From: Sphingobacterium spiritivorum
Lineage (GTDB): Bacteria > Bacteroidota > Bacteroidia > Sphingobacteriales > Sphingobacteriaceae
Direction of reading: 5' to 3'
Length of the DNA: 64,000 bases
Assembly: GCF_016725325.1 (NCBI RefSeq)
Contig: NZ_CP068083.1
Location: 2,790,001-2,854,000, forward strand
Under the pieces are notes generated by a model, which did not search any database, was not told the DNA's origin, and saw nothing but the letters and a program-made list of their open reading frames with translations. The translations under genes and the position numbers were made by a program. Numbering within the stretch: the first letter of the stretch is position 1; each line of letters opens with the position of its first letter. Positions 9,402-17,887 of the stretch are shown here, piece by piece.

Positions 9402-9860
9402 TTATTTTCTTACAAAGGACTTTTCATAAATTTCGATCCATTCCTGTACACTGATTTTGCCGGAAAGTTCACCTATCAGTTCAAAAGGGATTTTATCCAT
9501 TTTTTTGAACCGAATATAGCCTTTTCCCATATCCGGTTTTGTATTGTACAGAGATGTGTACGTATTCCTGAACCATTCGTTGATCTCGGAGTCTGCATAA
9601 AGTCCCATGTGATACACCGCAATAAAATTCTTTTGTGAAGCAATGTTCATAAAGGGAAGAGGTAGTTTCGGGGTACAATGATAACCAGCGGGATATAGTG
9701 TATGAGGTACTACATAACCAATCATATTGTAACTTATTGTCTCTTGAAATCCTTCAGGTATATTTTTCAGAATACTCTTCCGGATTGCTATTATCGGATT
9801 TTTCCGATCTTCGGGTACATTTTCAATGTACTCTTCTACAGTGTCTGCTTTGATAATCAT
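9402..9860 (-). CDS. DUF1801 family protein
   Basis: This 152-residue cytoplasmic protein has the DUF1801 (YdhG-like) pattern: an N-terminal VEEYIENVPEDRK helix, the EGFQETISYNMIGY region and an FIAVYHMGLYAD strand. The biochemical role of the family is unsettled. It converges on the AraC-type gene with only six bases between them. Confidence 0.8.
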   Translation of the reverse strand: MIIKADTVEEYIENVPEDRKNPIIAIRKSILKNIPEGFQETISYNMIGYVVPHTLYPAGYHCTPKLPLPFMNIASQKNFIAVYHMGLYADSEINEWFRNTYTSLYNTKPDMGKGYIRFKKMDKIPFELIGELSGKISVQEWIEIYEKSFVRK

Positions 9861-9877
9861 ATTTTTTGAAATTTAGG

Positions 9878-10348
9878 TTAGTTAGTCTGTAAGGATTTAA
9901 TCCCCGAAAGTTTAAATTTATTGTGCTCCCGTTTTAATAAGAGTTGATAAAGGGGAACACTGTTTTGGTTAAGTGAACTTTTGGTGTAAAAGGTTATATA
10001 AAGATCGGCCTCATAATTGCGATCCTTTTTAATGGAAATCCGATGTTCTTCTGTCTGATTCAAGGGGATAATATCATACTGCATGAGGTTATTGAAGAAA
10101 ATTTTCCGTTTGACACGGGCAGGATCGTAAATGTTCCTTTTTCCGACTGTACATGATTCACATGTTAAAGTTGCCGTAGAAAGTTTTTTAAATGTATTCC
10201 GATCTTTTGCATGAATAGCCATATGAATGTTTTTGATGGCCTGTAGTACTTCGGTATGTTCAAACCTAAAACCATCATCTTTTACCTGAGCAAAAGAGCA
10301 GGGTAGTATTGAAATGCAGAAAATAATTGTTAAGAAGGCTTTATTCAT
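9878..10348 (-). CDS. Small secreted protein of unknown function
   Basis: This 156-residue protein has an N-terminal signal peptide (MNKAFLTIIFCISILPCSFAQ) and is likely periplasmic. The mature part contains CESC and is rich in charged residues; its shape is reminiscent of NTF2-like folds, but no family was recognised. It lies 17 bases upstream of the DUF1801 gene on the same strand and may share a transcript with it. Bases 10349-10523 after it contain nothing identifiable. Confidence 0.65.
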   Translation of the reverse strand: MNKAFLTIIFCISILPCSFAQVKDDGFRFEHTEVLQAIKNIHMAIHAKDRNTFKKLSTATLTCESCTVGKRNIYDPARVKRKIFFNNLMQYDIIPLNQTEEHRISIKKDRNYEADLYITFYTKSSLNQNSVPLYQLLLKREHNKFKLSGIKSLQTN

Positions 10349-10523
10349 ATACCATACTTTAGATCAAAAATAGAATTTAAGATTGATAATCTAATGCCAA
10401 AATAAGTTTTTGAAATATATCAGCCAATTATTCAGTCACTTAGCGTGTGGGTGTAAAATAATGTTTGACAAACAATAAAATCGCCGTATATTTGTGCCAC
10501 ACAAAACAAAGGTGATACCTTTT

Positions 10524-10597
10524 CGGGGTGTAGCGTAGCCCGGTATCGCGCCACATTTGGGATGTGGAGGTCGTAGGTTCGAATCCTGCCACCCCGA
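10524..10597 (+). tRNA. tRNA-Pro (anticodon TGG)
   Basis: The 74-base cloverleaf has acceptor stem CGGGGTG pairing with CACCCCG, a D arm, an anticodon stem CCACA/TGTGG with loop TTTGGGA giving anticodon TGG, and a T arm with TTCGAAT. The discriminator base is A and CCA is not encoded. The integrase gene follows directly, so this tRNA is the probable chromosomal attachment site of the element. Confidence 0.95.
10575..10597 (+). other. Candidate attL at the tRNA-Pro 3' end
   Basis: The T arm and acceptor end of the tRNA are the usual crossover segment for tRNA-targeting integrases, and the tyrosine recombinase starts 291 bases downstream in the same direction. No second copy of this segment was noticed in the window, consistent with the other end lying beyond 64 kb. 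The assignment is inferred from position. Confidence 0.4.
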
Positions 10598-10623
10598 CAA
10601 CACTTACACTAAGTAAGGTCAAA

Positions 10624-10656
10624 AACCCTCAAATTCTATGAATTTGAGGGTTTTTT
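10624..10656 (+). terminator. Terminator after tRNA-Pro
   Basis: The arms 10624-10636 and 10640-10652 form a perfect 13-bp stem with a three-base loop, followed by a T run. Bases 10657-10888 after it are AT-rich and carry no gene; they probably hold integrase arm-binding sites, which cannot be recognised by eye. Confidence 0.85.
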
Positions 10657-10888
10657 GTTTTATATTATATCAGGAAACCCCAATAAATATCAATCTAAAT
10701 GTGAGTTAAACGGTGAGTCTTTTTAAGTTTTATATTTACTCACCGGATAGCTTATAAATAATTGTAAATCATTTATTTACAACATTTATTTTGATGCTAT
10801 TTATTATTGTTTGACTTCTTTACTGCATCATATCCAATAGTTGGATTGAGAGAACTGCACTAAAGTGTATCAGTTGAACATAAAATAA

Positions 10889-12130
10889 ATGGATATGAAG
10901 AGTAAAAACACTTTTGGGATTCAATTCGTGTTACGGTTGCCCAAGAACAAGAAAGACGAAATGGCCACTGTTTATGCAAGGATTACAGTAAACGGCCGTA
11001 GAACTGAAATTTCCCTAAAAAGCAAAGTATCGATCAACAATTGGGACGAAGTAAAAGGAAGAGCAAAAGGAAAACGCCAAGAAATCGTAAAGCTGAACAG
11101 CCACATGGAGCAGGTACGCTCCCTTATTTTCGATTGTTATCACCAGTTGGTGCAGCAAAATAAAACCGTTACCATTGAAGCGGTTAAATCTGTCTACCTA
11201 GGCGAGGACATAGAGGAAACAATGACTCTTCTAAAGCTAGTGGAATACCATAAACAAGTGGCAGTAAGTAAACTTGCCCCCGGTACCATGAAAAATTATT
11301 ATACCACCGAAACCTATATTCAAAAATTTATAAAACAAAAATATGGAAAAAAAGACATACCGTTGGATGAACTGAACTATCGGTTCATTTTGGATTTTGA
11401 AAACTTCCTTAATGACTACAAACCTAAAGATCATCATAAGCCCATAAATAATAATGGGGTGATGAAACATATGGAACGTTTGCGGAAGATGGTCAATTTG
11501 GCTGTTACGATGGATTGGCTGGTTAGGGATCCATTTGCCAAATACAAACTTCGGTTTGAAAAGGTAGAAAGAGGCCATTTGTCAAAAGAGGAGCTAACTG
11601 TTTTGCTTAATAAATCCTTTTCAATAGAGCGTCTGCAATCCGTGTCGGACATGTTCATTTTTAGTTGCTATACAGGTCTTGCTTACATCGACATTTTTAA
11701 CCTGACCCCCGAAAATATTTCAAAAGGAATCGACGGAAAAGATTGGTTGACGACAAAAAGACAAAAGACCGATACAACGGTTCGAGTTCCTTTGCTGCCC
11801 GAGGCTTCAGATCTTCTTAAGAAGTACAGAGGGCATCCGGTAGCTGAGGCGAATGGAACGATCTTCCCTGTCATATCCAACCAGCGAATGAACGGTTATT
11901 TAAAAGAGATCGCAGAAATTTGCGGCATCAATAAAAATTTAACGTTCCATCTCGCAAGGCATACTTTTGCTACAACGGTGACATTAAGCAATGGTGTGCC
12001 AATTGAATCGGTGAGTAAAATGCTTGGCCATACATCTATACGTACCACCCAAATTTATGCTAAGGTGTTGGAACATAAGCTAAGTGAGGATATGCACAAG
12101 TTAGAGGTTAGAATGGCTTCCCAGGATTAG
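10889..12130 (+). CDS. int: Tyrosine recombinase (ICE integrase)
   Basis: This 413-residue integrase has the Bacteroidetes arm-binding domain (residues about 10-95), a SAM-like core-binding domain (about 110-210) and a C-terminal catalytic domain. Visible catalytic residues are H354-x-x-R357, H381 and the nucleophile Y390. The first catalytic arginine is absent: the TGLxY motif has A265 where most tyrosine recombinases have Arg, as is known for the IntDOT group. It should integrate and excise the element at the adjacent tRNA-Pro. Confidence 0.93.
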   Translation: MDMKSKNTFGIQFVLRLPKNKKDEMATVYARITVNGRRTEISLKSKVSINNWDEVKGRAKGKRQEIVKLNSHMEQVRSLIFDCYHQLVQQNKTVTIEAVKSVYLGEDIEETMTLLKLVEYHKQVAVSKLAPGTMKNYYTTETYIQKFIKQKYGKKDIPLDELNYRFILDFENFLNDYKPKDHHKPINNNGVMKHMERLRKMVNLAVTMDWLVRDPFAKYKLRFEKVERGHLSKEELTVLLNKSFSIERLQSVSDMFIFSCYTGLAYIDIFNLTPENISKGIDGKDWLTTKRQKTDTTVRVPLLPEASDLLKKYRGHPVAEANGTIFPVISNQRMNGYLKEIAEICGINKNLTFHLARHTFATTVTLSNGVPIESVSKMLGHTSIRTTQIYAKVLEHKLSEDMHKLEVRMASQD

Positions 12131-12349
12131 ATACTTCTAGATCATTATTGAAATGAAACGAGGTAAGGTTGTAATTTTAATGGATGCAATACTATATGTG
12201 TGCCTTTGGACGCCAAATGCAACCACTGACTGCCATGTTGATCAAATTCGTAGATACTTTTGGTTCATTTGTATCCGTAAAGACAGAAAAGACCATAAAT
12301 CAATTCTGTTCTAGAGGAGAGAATTTAGAAACATTAAAAAGCAGCGCAA

Positions 12350-12625
12350 ATGAAAGTAGAACTTATCACTAAAGAAGACTTAGATAGCTTTAAAAAGGAA
12401 CTTCTTGAAGAAATCAGGAGAAATAGACCACATCCGAGAAAAGCCGAAAAGGAGCCTCGGGAATGGCTCAAGAGTTACGAGATCCGAGAATTATTGGGGA
12501 TTTCAGCGGGGACACTCCAAAACCTTCGGCTAAACGGAACGTTACCGTTCACGAAAATCGGTGGATTGATGTATTATCGGTATGAAGATATCCGGAAACT
12601 AATGGATGGTGTTGATGGGAGTTAG
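12350..12625 (+). CDS. Helix-turn-helix excisionase-like protein
   Basis: This 91-residue protein has an N-terminal charged helix and a MerR/excisionase-type winged helix (WLKSYEIRELLGISAGTL then LPFTKIGGLMYYRYEDI). Such proteins in Bacteroidetes ICEs act as recombination directionality factors or regulators of excision. It lies 220 bases after the integrase; the bases between them show no credible gene. The precise role is inferred from position. Confidence 0.75.
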   Translation: MKVELITKEDLDSFKKELLEEIRRNRPHPRKAEKEPREWLKSYEIRELLGISAGTLQNLRLNGTLPFTKIGGLMYYRYEDIRKLMDGVDGS

Positions 12626-12655
12626 GGATTAAAATATTAAAAAATAAATGATATC

Positions 12656-12686
12656 AAGCAGGATTTGACGATCCTGCTTTTTTTTT
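12656..12686 (+). terminator. Terminator after the excisionase-like gene
   Basis: A perfect 9-bp stem (12656-12664 with 12671-12679, six-base loop) is followed by an uninterrupted T run, typical of an intrinsic terminator. Confidence 0.88.
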
Positions 12687-13284
12687 GCCGGTACTTTTTG
12701 CAGCCAAAGCACATTTACCTCCCATAGCAATATCCTCGCAGTAAAAGAGCTTTCCGGCTATTTCTGAAACAGAAATTTTTAAAAAAAACCTCTCCGCTAT
12801 TCCCATTTTCAGATATTTTTAAAATCCCTGTTCTGTGGTTTTGAGAACCACACCTTAAGAAAACATTTATCAATCCGACGAATTGGAAGTATTATTTCAA
12901 TTCAAAACAGACCATTTTCTAATGCAATTTTCTCGGCTTCCACATTTCTTTTATTCAAAGAAGCCTGTATGCACTATTGTCCCATTTCAAGAGCAAAGGT
13001 ATTTCCGTGTTCTTAACACCGCCAAAAGGTCAAGCAAGTTTGAAAAAAAATCTCCACCCGCTGGGTAGTATTTATTTTTCAAAACCTTGTGTCGGCTAAA
13101 CACGAACCTTTTATGCTCGTGAAACGAAACATAGCATACTCCGGCTCTTTGGACGAATAAAAAAAATGTCAGTTATGAAAATTATAAGCATTAAAAATGG
13201 TAATGAAACGAAACAGCACCTCCTCTCATTACCGAATAAATCAGAAAAATTAAATCAAATATCAATCACTAAAAATCAGCGAAA
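12687..13284. other. Long intergenic region before ssb
   Basis: About 600 bases without a convincing gene; the one open frame (about 12883-13068) has no plausible domain. Small hairpins are visible, including ACCC-GCT-GGGT near 13057 and CACGA/TCGTG near 13100-13120. The region probably holds the promoter and leader of the ssb-PRTRC operon and possibly a small RNA or replication-related site. None of these can be assigned with certainty. Confidence 0.4.
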
Positions 13285-13677
13285 ATGAACATCACAGGCA
13301 GACTGACAAGAAATGCGGAAGTACGCACATTGTCGAACGAAAAACAGGTGGTAAACTTTTCAGTAGCGGTAAACGACAGCTACCGTAACAAACAGGGCGA
13401 ACGAGTAGAGCAAACTACCTACTTCGATTGTGCCTACTGGATAACTCCAAACGTGGCAAGGCTACTGACAAAAGGCACTTTGGTAGAACTCACAGGGCGT
13501 GTAAGTCCGAGAGCGTGGGTAAACAAAGACGGAGAACCAAGAGCAGGACTTAATTTCCATACCTCACAAATCAAATTGCACGGAGGTAGCAATAGAGCCG
13601 AAACCGTACAGGTTACTGCAAAAGCAGAAAACAACAGCATTGCAGGAATATCAACCGAGGACGACCTCCCATTTTAA
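13285..13677 (+). CDS. ssb: Single-stranded DNA-binding protein
   Basis: This 130-residue OB-fold protein starts MNITGRLTRNAEVR, contains the expected YFDCAYW and ELTGRVSPRAW strands, and ends in the acidic tip DDLPF that recruits partner proteins. ICE-encoded SSB coats the single strand made during conjugation. It opens a run of same-strand genes that continues to about 19.4 kb. Confidence 0.93.
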   Translation: MNITGRLTRNAEVRTLSNEKQVVNFSVAVNDSYRNKQGERVEQTTYFDCAYWITPNVARLLTKGTLVELTGRVSPRAWVNKDGEPRAGLNFHTSQIKLHGGSNRAETVQVTAKAENNSIAGISTEDDLPF

Positions 13678-13720
13678 CAACGAATATTCAATCGTTTTTC
13701 AACATCAAAATTTTAGCATT

Positions 13721-14794
13721 ATGGCACATAACATCAATTACAACGAGAAAACAGGACGTTATTCATTCTTTAGCGTTCAGCAAAAAGCGTGGCACGGTCT
13801 GGGGCAAATCGTAGAGCAGTACCCCACAAGCGAGGAAGCTATCCGACACGCAGGGTTAGATTACGAGGTAGTCAAATCCCCTCTGTTTACCAAAGGTTCG
13901 GGCATTACCGAAACCGCAGACGGTATCGAGATAGGCAGTAACGAACTGGAAGTACCTAACTGTTTCGCCAACATACGCACCGATAACAATGCCGTATTGG
14001 GCGTAGTGGGTAAAGATTACCACATCGTACAAAACCGTGAAGCGTTCAGTTTCTTTGATGCTATCGTAGGAGGTGGCGAGGGTATTCTGTACGAAACCGC
14101 AGGGGCATTGGGCAAAGGCGAACGCATTTTTATCACAGCCAAATTGCCCGACTATATCCGTGTAGGCAATGGCGATGATGTTACGGAAAAATACATCTTC
14201 CTTACCACAAGCCACGACGGAAGCGGAAGTATTACCGCAGCGTTTACGCCTATCCGTATCGTTTGCCAAAACACCCTTAACGCTTCATTGCGGAATATGA
14301 CCAATGTAGTCCGTATCAAGCACACATCGGGAGCAAAACAGCGTATCGAGAATGCACATAGGATAATGGGGTTAGCCAACACATTGAGCGACCAGCTACA
14401 GGGTATTTTCAATGACTGGACAACGATAAGGGCAACAGACCAAGAGGTCAGAAAGCTAATCCAATTGGCACTATGCCCGAACAAAGAAACCCTTGAGCTC
14501 ATCAAAAAAGGTGCTGAAGACGAAATATCAACAATGTTTAAAAATGCCGTGAACGATGCGTTTGCCTATGCAATGACGAGTGATACGCAACAAATGGACA
14601 CTACAAAAGGCACATTGTTCGGAGCATACAATGCTGTTACAGGCTACTTCCAAAATGTACGCAATTACAGGGATGACGAAGCCAAGTTACAGAGTATTGT
14701 ATTGGGTGGAACGGCTCAAATGAAAGGACAAAAAGCATTTGACCTATGTACAGCCTTTGCGACAGACGGTGCGGAAATCCTAAACCTCAATTAG
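13721..14794 (+). CDS. DUF932 (phage/plasmid-like TIGR03299) protein
   Basis: This 357-residue protein matches the DUF932 family, widespread on plasmids and ICEs and linked to single-strand annealing or replication functions of uncertain detail. The conserved N-terminal WHGLG and the GERIFITAKLPDYI and TPIRIVCQNTL segments are visible. The ATG at 13721 (MAHNINYNEKTGRY) was chosen; the upstream extension overlaps ssb and is not family-like. Confidence 0.88.
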   Translation: MAHNINYNEKTGRYSFFSVQQKAWHGLGQIVEQYPTSEEAIRHAGLDYEVVKSPLFTKGSGITETADGIEIGSNELEVPNCFANIRTDNNAVLGVVGKDYHIVQNREAFSFFDAIVGGGEGILYETAGALGKGERIFITAKLPDYIRVGNGDDVTEKYIFLTTSHDGSGSITAAFTPIRIVCQNTLNASLRNMTNVVRIKHTSGAKQRIENAHRIMGLANTLSDQLQGIFNDWTTIRATDQEVRKLIQLALCPNKETLELIKKGAEDEISTMFKNAVNDAFAYAMTSDTQQMDTTKGTLFGAYNAVTGYFQNVRNYRDDEAKLQSIVLGGTAQMKGQKAFDLCTAFATDGAEILNLN

Positions 14795-14800
14795 ATAATC

Positions 14801-14832
14801 ACAGGCTACCGCCACAATCGGTGGTAGCCTGT
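14801..14832 (+). terminator. Hairpin after the DUF932 gene
   Basis: A 10-bp perfect stem (14801-14810 with 14823-14832) extends inward by a few weaker pairs. There is no strong T run, so it may attenuate rather than end transcription. Confidence 0.6.
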
Positions 14833-14846
14833 TAAAAATAAGTTTT

Positions 14847-15044
14847 ATGAAAGCGATAACAATAGAGGAAGCCAAAAATTTGGCGAGAGCCAAGAGCCTT
14901 GAAAAGAAGCACAAAGGCGAAAGCGTATTTATCATTTACTGCAATCGTACAGAGCATTTCTATATAGACACGAACGGTTTAGTACGCCTTTGGGAAAAAT
15001 TACACGGCTACTATGTAAATGGGGTTTATGCCACCGAAGATTAA
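14847..15044 (+). CDS. Small hypothetical ICE protein
   Basis: This 65-residue protein (MKAITIEEAKNLARAKSLEK) is rich in charged and aromatic residues and has no recognised domain. Its place in the same-strand series and its codon use resemble its neighbours, which supports a real gene. The function is unknown. Confidence 0.65.
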   Translation: MKAITIEEAKNLARAKSLEKKHKGESVFIIYCNRTEHFYIDTNGLVRLWEKLHGYYVNGVYATED

Positions 15045-15069
15045 CGCATAACATTCAAAAGCAGTTACA

Positions 15070-15408
15070 ATGGAAACGAACGCCATAGCGATAAAATTTG
15101 TCAGCCACGAAGTACCCGAATTGGAAACGCTGAAAACCTCAAAGGTCTATCAGCTAAGGGAAAAACTGAACAAGGGCGAGAAGCTAAGCCGAGCCGAGAA
15201 AAATTGGATTGCGGAAGCGGTAAACCGAAACGCCTTTTTTAACGGGGCAGTTCCCCTAATGGGTTATCGGTTTGGGTTTGATGATATTCTAAAAACCTAT
15301 GTAGTGAAGCAGTACGACAGTTGGCAGGAATACAGCGCACCCGACAAAACGAGCCTACGGAGTATAATCTATGGCAGGATTGACCAAATAGCAGAAATCA
15401 GTCATTAA
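15070..15408 (+). CDS. Hypothetical ICE protein
   Basis: This 112-residue soluble protein has a central helix-rich part (LNKGEKLSRAEKNWIAEAVN) and a C-terminal tract with several aromatic residues. No family was recognised. It is part of the conserved string of small proteins between DUF932 and the PRTRC genes, and may have an antirestriction-like or regulatory role, which is speculative. Confidence 0.68.
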   Translation: METNAIAIKFVSHEVPELETLKTSKVYQLREKLNKGEKLSRAEKNWIAEAVNRNAFFNGAVPLMGYRFGFDDILKTYVVKQYDSWQEYSAPDKTSLRSIIYGRIDQIAEISH

Positions 15409-15426
15409 CACTTAAAGCAATCAAAG

Positions 15427-15651
15427 ATGGAAACAACAGATAGAATTACCAAAGAAACAGACCTTGAAAAGTTTTGCAGGGAGCGATTTAAGCACTTGAC
15501 CAATGCACAGCTTGTGGCAAGGGTAAACGGTCTTCCCGATTTTGGTTGGGATGATGAGGGCGTGGAACTGCGAAGAAGGCATAGGGTATCAAACGGTGCG
15601 TTTGACTATGCCTTTAATCATAACACGATGGTAATCCTAAAAGACGATTAA
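15427..15651 (+). CDS. Small hypothetical ICE protein
   Basis: This 74-residue protein (METTDRITKETDLEKFCRER) contains DFGWDDEGVELRRRHR, a pattern common in small Bacteroidetes ICE proteins of unknown role. Its stop codon overlaps the next start by one base, indicating coupling. Confidence 0.65.
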   Translation: METTDRITKETDLEKFCRERFKHLTNAQLVARVNGLPDFGWDDEGVELRRRHRVSNGAFDYAFNHNTMVILKDD

Positions 15652-15848
15652 TGATGTACGTAACAGATTTAAACGGTTGCCAAATCGAAGTAACGGATTT
15701 AAAGGAAGCCATAAAAATAGCAGGGCGGTACAAAGAATACCGCCACGAGGACGAGCGTTTTTCCGAGTTCGACAAGAGGCAAAAAGCCTATTGGGCGGAT
15801 ATGTACGAGAAACTTACAGCCATCAAAGAACAAGTAACAACACATTAA
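15651..15848 (+). CDS. Small hypothetical ICE protein
   Basis: This 65-residue protein begins at the ATG overlapping the previous stop (TAATG) and has a strand-rich N-terminus followed by a charged helix (RHEDERFSEFDKRQKAYWAD). No family was recognised. The overlap and the 11-base gap to the PRTRC E gene imply one transcript. Confidence 0.62.
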   Translation: MMYVTDLNGCQIEVTDLKEAIKIAGRYKEYRHEDERFSEFDKRQKAYWADMYEKLTAIKEQVTTH

Positions 15849-15859
15849 AACTCACAGCA

Positions 15860-16468
15860 ATGAACACAAATTTTTTCAATCAAGTACAGCAGTTGGATTT
15901 TACAGGAATATTGCAACTGAACATTTCTAAGGGGATAGAAAACAAACTAATCGTAACAGTATTGCTCAACAATGAGCAATGCGGAGATAGTGCGAAAAAC
16001 CTCATTCCCCCATTGATTTTTAACGCCACTTCGCAGGAGTTTGACGAGGGATTTTTTGAGCAGATAAACGCACCAATTAAAGCCATATCGGGTTTAATGG
16101 TGGATATGGAAGCCTTTATGAAGCAAATGGAAACCGTCAAACTGCAATCCGAAATGGAGAAGCAGAAAACCGAGAAAGCCAAAAAGGAAAAAGAAACCAA
16201 AGACAAGAAGTACAAAGACGGTATGGCAAAGGTGGACGAGTTGGAGAAAGAGGGCAAGTTCCGTGAAGCGTGGATGAAAGTACCCGACATTACGGAGTTT
16301 CCCGAAAAAGCGGACGAGATACGCAAACGCAAAACGTCATTGTCCGACAAGTTCGGGACACCGAGCCTTTTTGGTGGAGTAACGGAGGAGCAACCCGAAC
16401 CGCCAAAAACGGAGGAGGTTGCTACCTATTGCCCAATAAATACAACAAACGAAGAAGTAGAATATTAA
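15860..16468 (+). CDS. PRTRC system protein E
   Basis: This 202-residue protein matches PRTRC protein E by its N-terminus (NFFNQVQQLDFTGILQLNIS) and by a central strongly charged, probably coiled-coil segment at about 90-140. PRTRC cassettes (ParB-related, ThiF-related) sit on plasmids and ICEs; the biochemical role of protein E is unknown. The start at 15860 was chosen because the upstream extension overlaps the previous gene in another frame. Confidence 0.82.
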   Translation: MNTNFFNQVQQLDFTGILQLNISKGIENKLIVTVLLNNEQCGDSAKNLIPPLIFNATSQEFDEGFFEQINAPIKAISGLMVDMEAFMKQMETVKLQSEMEKQKTEKAKKEKETKDKKYKDGMAKVDELEKEGKFREAWMKVPDITEFPEKADEIRKRKTSLSDKFGTPSLFGGVTEEQPEPPKTEEVATYCPINTTNEEVEY

Positions 16469-16486
16469 CAATTAAAAACGAACATT

Positions 16487-16705
16487 ATGTTATTAGCAAC
16501 AGTATTACCGAGAATTTTCATACTCAAAGATAAAGGACAGGATATTCCATTGACTGACCCCGAACCACGTTGGAGCGTGGAAGCCGTAATGAATTTCTAT
16601 GCAAATTCTTATCCGATACTGACCACTGCCAAAGTATCTGCCCCTGTTATCCGTGACGATACAATACAGTACCGATTTGAGAGTGTAATGGGAACGAAAG
16701 GTTAA
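16487..16705 (+). CDS. PRTRC system protein C
   Basis: This 72-residue protein has the PRTRC C pattern: an N-terminal strand (ATVLPRIFIL), the DPEPRWSVEAVMNFY segment and a C-terminal YRFESVMGTKG. It lies between protein E and the protein F position, which is the usual order. Its function is unknown. Confidence 0.85.
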   Translation: MLLATVLPRIFILKDKGQDIPLTDPEPRWSVEAVMNFYANSYPILTTAKVSAPVIRDDTIQYRFESVMGTKG

Positions 16706-16722
16706 ATCAAAAATCAAAAAAA

Positions 16723-17877
16723 ATGAATTATGCAACGCAATATCATATCGGGCATCATCAAAACCCTACAGCAACCGAAACAGAAGACTTTGCACAAACA
16801 GTTGGGCGAGTTCGCAGATTGGATGCAAAGACCAAAGAACGCAGACGAAATAAGAAAAGACAAAATGAAATCGGTACCGATAACGGTACTACCAATGGTT
16901 TTCTAAAATGCTCATTTCTGCCTAAACTGCAAGAAGCACAAACCGTACAGGCTTGTGGAAAATCGGAAAAGACGGAAAGGGATTTTTATCAGTCCCTTTC
17001 CAAATTGGCAGGGCATTACTGTATACAACCTATGCAGTCCAGGCAGTACGGCTATCCCTACAATATCGCTTTAGCTTTGGATTCCACAGAGGAACAGTTA
17101 AGAAAGAAGTTTCGTGATTGGGAAGAACTCCGTTTGATACAGGATAGTAAGAAAACGTATTTCGTAAGTGAAGAACGGTACAGTACAGGTGCAACCCTGT
17201 ATTACATTCCCGTAGTGCCATTGTACCGACTATCTAAGCATCCCAATCGCAAGCAAGCCGTACAGCTATTGCAATCCGTGTGTGCGTACCTATACCACAT
17301 TGCAGATGTTCCTTACTATCGACAGGAAAACAGTTATCTGTATTGGATGTATGAAATGGTAACAGAGTGGATTGTAAGCGATGACGAGAATGAGGACACG
17401 ACAACGTATTTAAGCGAGATTAGGCAATCAGAACAGATAGGCGAACGTATGGAGCAGAAAATTTACAACAAGCACAATTTGAGCCGATTTGCAGTCCGTT
17501 TAAACTCCTTTAAAATCAAAGACAGCTTTGACCAAGATTGCTACAAACTGGCAAGTGAAGCCTTTGCCTTGTATGAACAATACCCGAATGCTACCATAAA
17601 CCGTAATGCCCTGCCAAGCGGAGAAGCAAGCGAAGAAGATATGGAAAATAGTATAGGTGTGGAAAAGTACGTTTCGTTCTGTGCCGATGCAAAAGGTATT
17701 TTGTTTCAAACACTTTTTGAGAGCGTGAACACCGAGTTGCAAGAATACGGACAAATGGAAGAACCCACCATTGTGAAAAGGTTTGATGGTAGTGATATTA
17801 CTGCAAATACCCTTGAATTTGAAAACCGTGTTTTTGCCTTAATTGAGGAATTGATATACATACTGAATAACTTTTAG
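16723..17877 (+). CDS. PRTRC protein F-position gene, possibly frameshifted
   Basis: A 384-residue frame occupies the place of PRTRC protein F. From about residue 60 (FLKCSFLPKLQ) onward it looks like a genuine, mostly helical protein. The first 60 residues are unlike a folded protein, very basic and low in hydrophobic residues. In the same bases another frame (16730-16906) reads a natural-looking peptide ending VPITVLPMVF just where the good part of this frame begins. A single missing T in the TTTT run near 16899-16902 would join the two. So the true protein may be the joined form, with a real, sequencing or programmed shift. Confidence 0.62.
   Translation: MNYATQYHIGHHQNPTATETEDFAQTVGRVRRLDAKTKERRRNKKRQNEIGTDNGTTNGFLKCSFLPKLQEAQTVQACGKSEKTERDFYQSLSKLAGHYCIQPMQSRQYGYPYNIALALDSTEEQLRKKFRDWEELRLIQDSKKTYFVSEERYSTGATLYYIPVVPLYRLSKHPNRKQAVQLLQSVCAYLYHIADVPYYRQENSYLYWMYEMVTEWIVSDDENEDTTTYLSEIRQSEQIGERMEQKIYNKHNLSRFAVRLNSFKIKDSFDQDCYKLASEAFALYEQYPNATINRNALPSGEASEEDMENSIGVEKYVSFCADAKGILFQTLFESVNTELQEYGQMEEPTIVKRFDGSDITANTLEFENRVFALIEELIYILNNF
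16730..16906 (+). CDS. 58-residue frame, probable N-terminus of the F-position protein
   Basis: This short frame starts MQRNIISGIIKTLQQ and ends in VLPMVF followed by TAA. Its codon choice resembles neighbouring genes better than the overlapping frame does. It is either a separate small protein or the displaced N-terminus of the following protein after a minus-one shift. Confidence 0.4.
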   Translation: MQRNIISGIIKTLQQPKQKTLHKQLGEFADWMQRPKNADEIRKDKMKSVPITVLPMVF

Positions 17878-17887
17878 ATACTCTAAA

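Noticed and set aside
10440..10622. Minus-strand open frame across the proline tRNA
   Set aside because: It is a translation of the tRNA complement; the cloverleaf fully explains the sequence.
12883..13068. Open frame in the intergenic region before ssb
   Set aside because: Atypical residue content, no domain, and isolated within hairpin-containing non-coding sequence.
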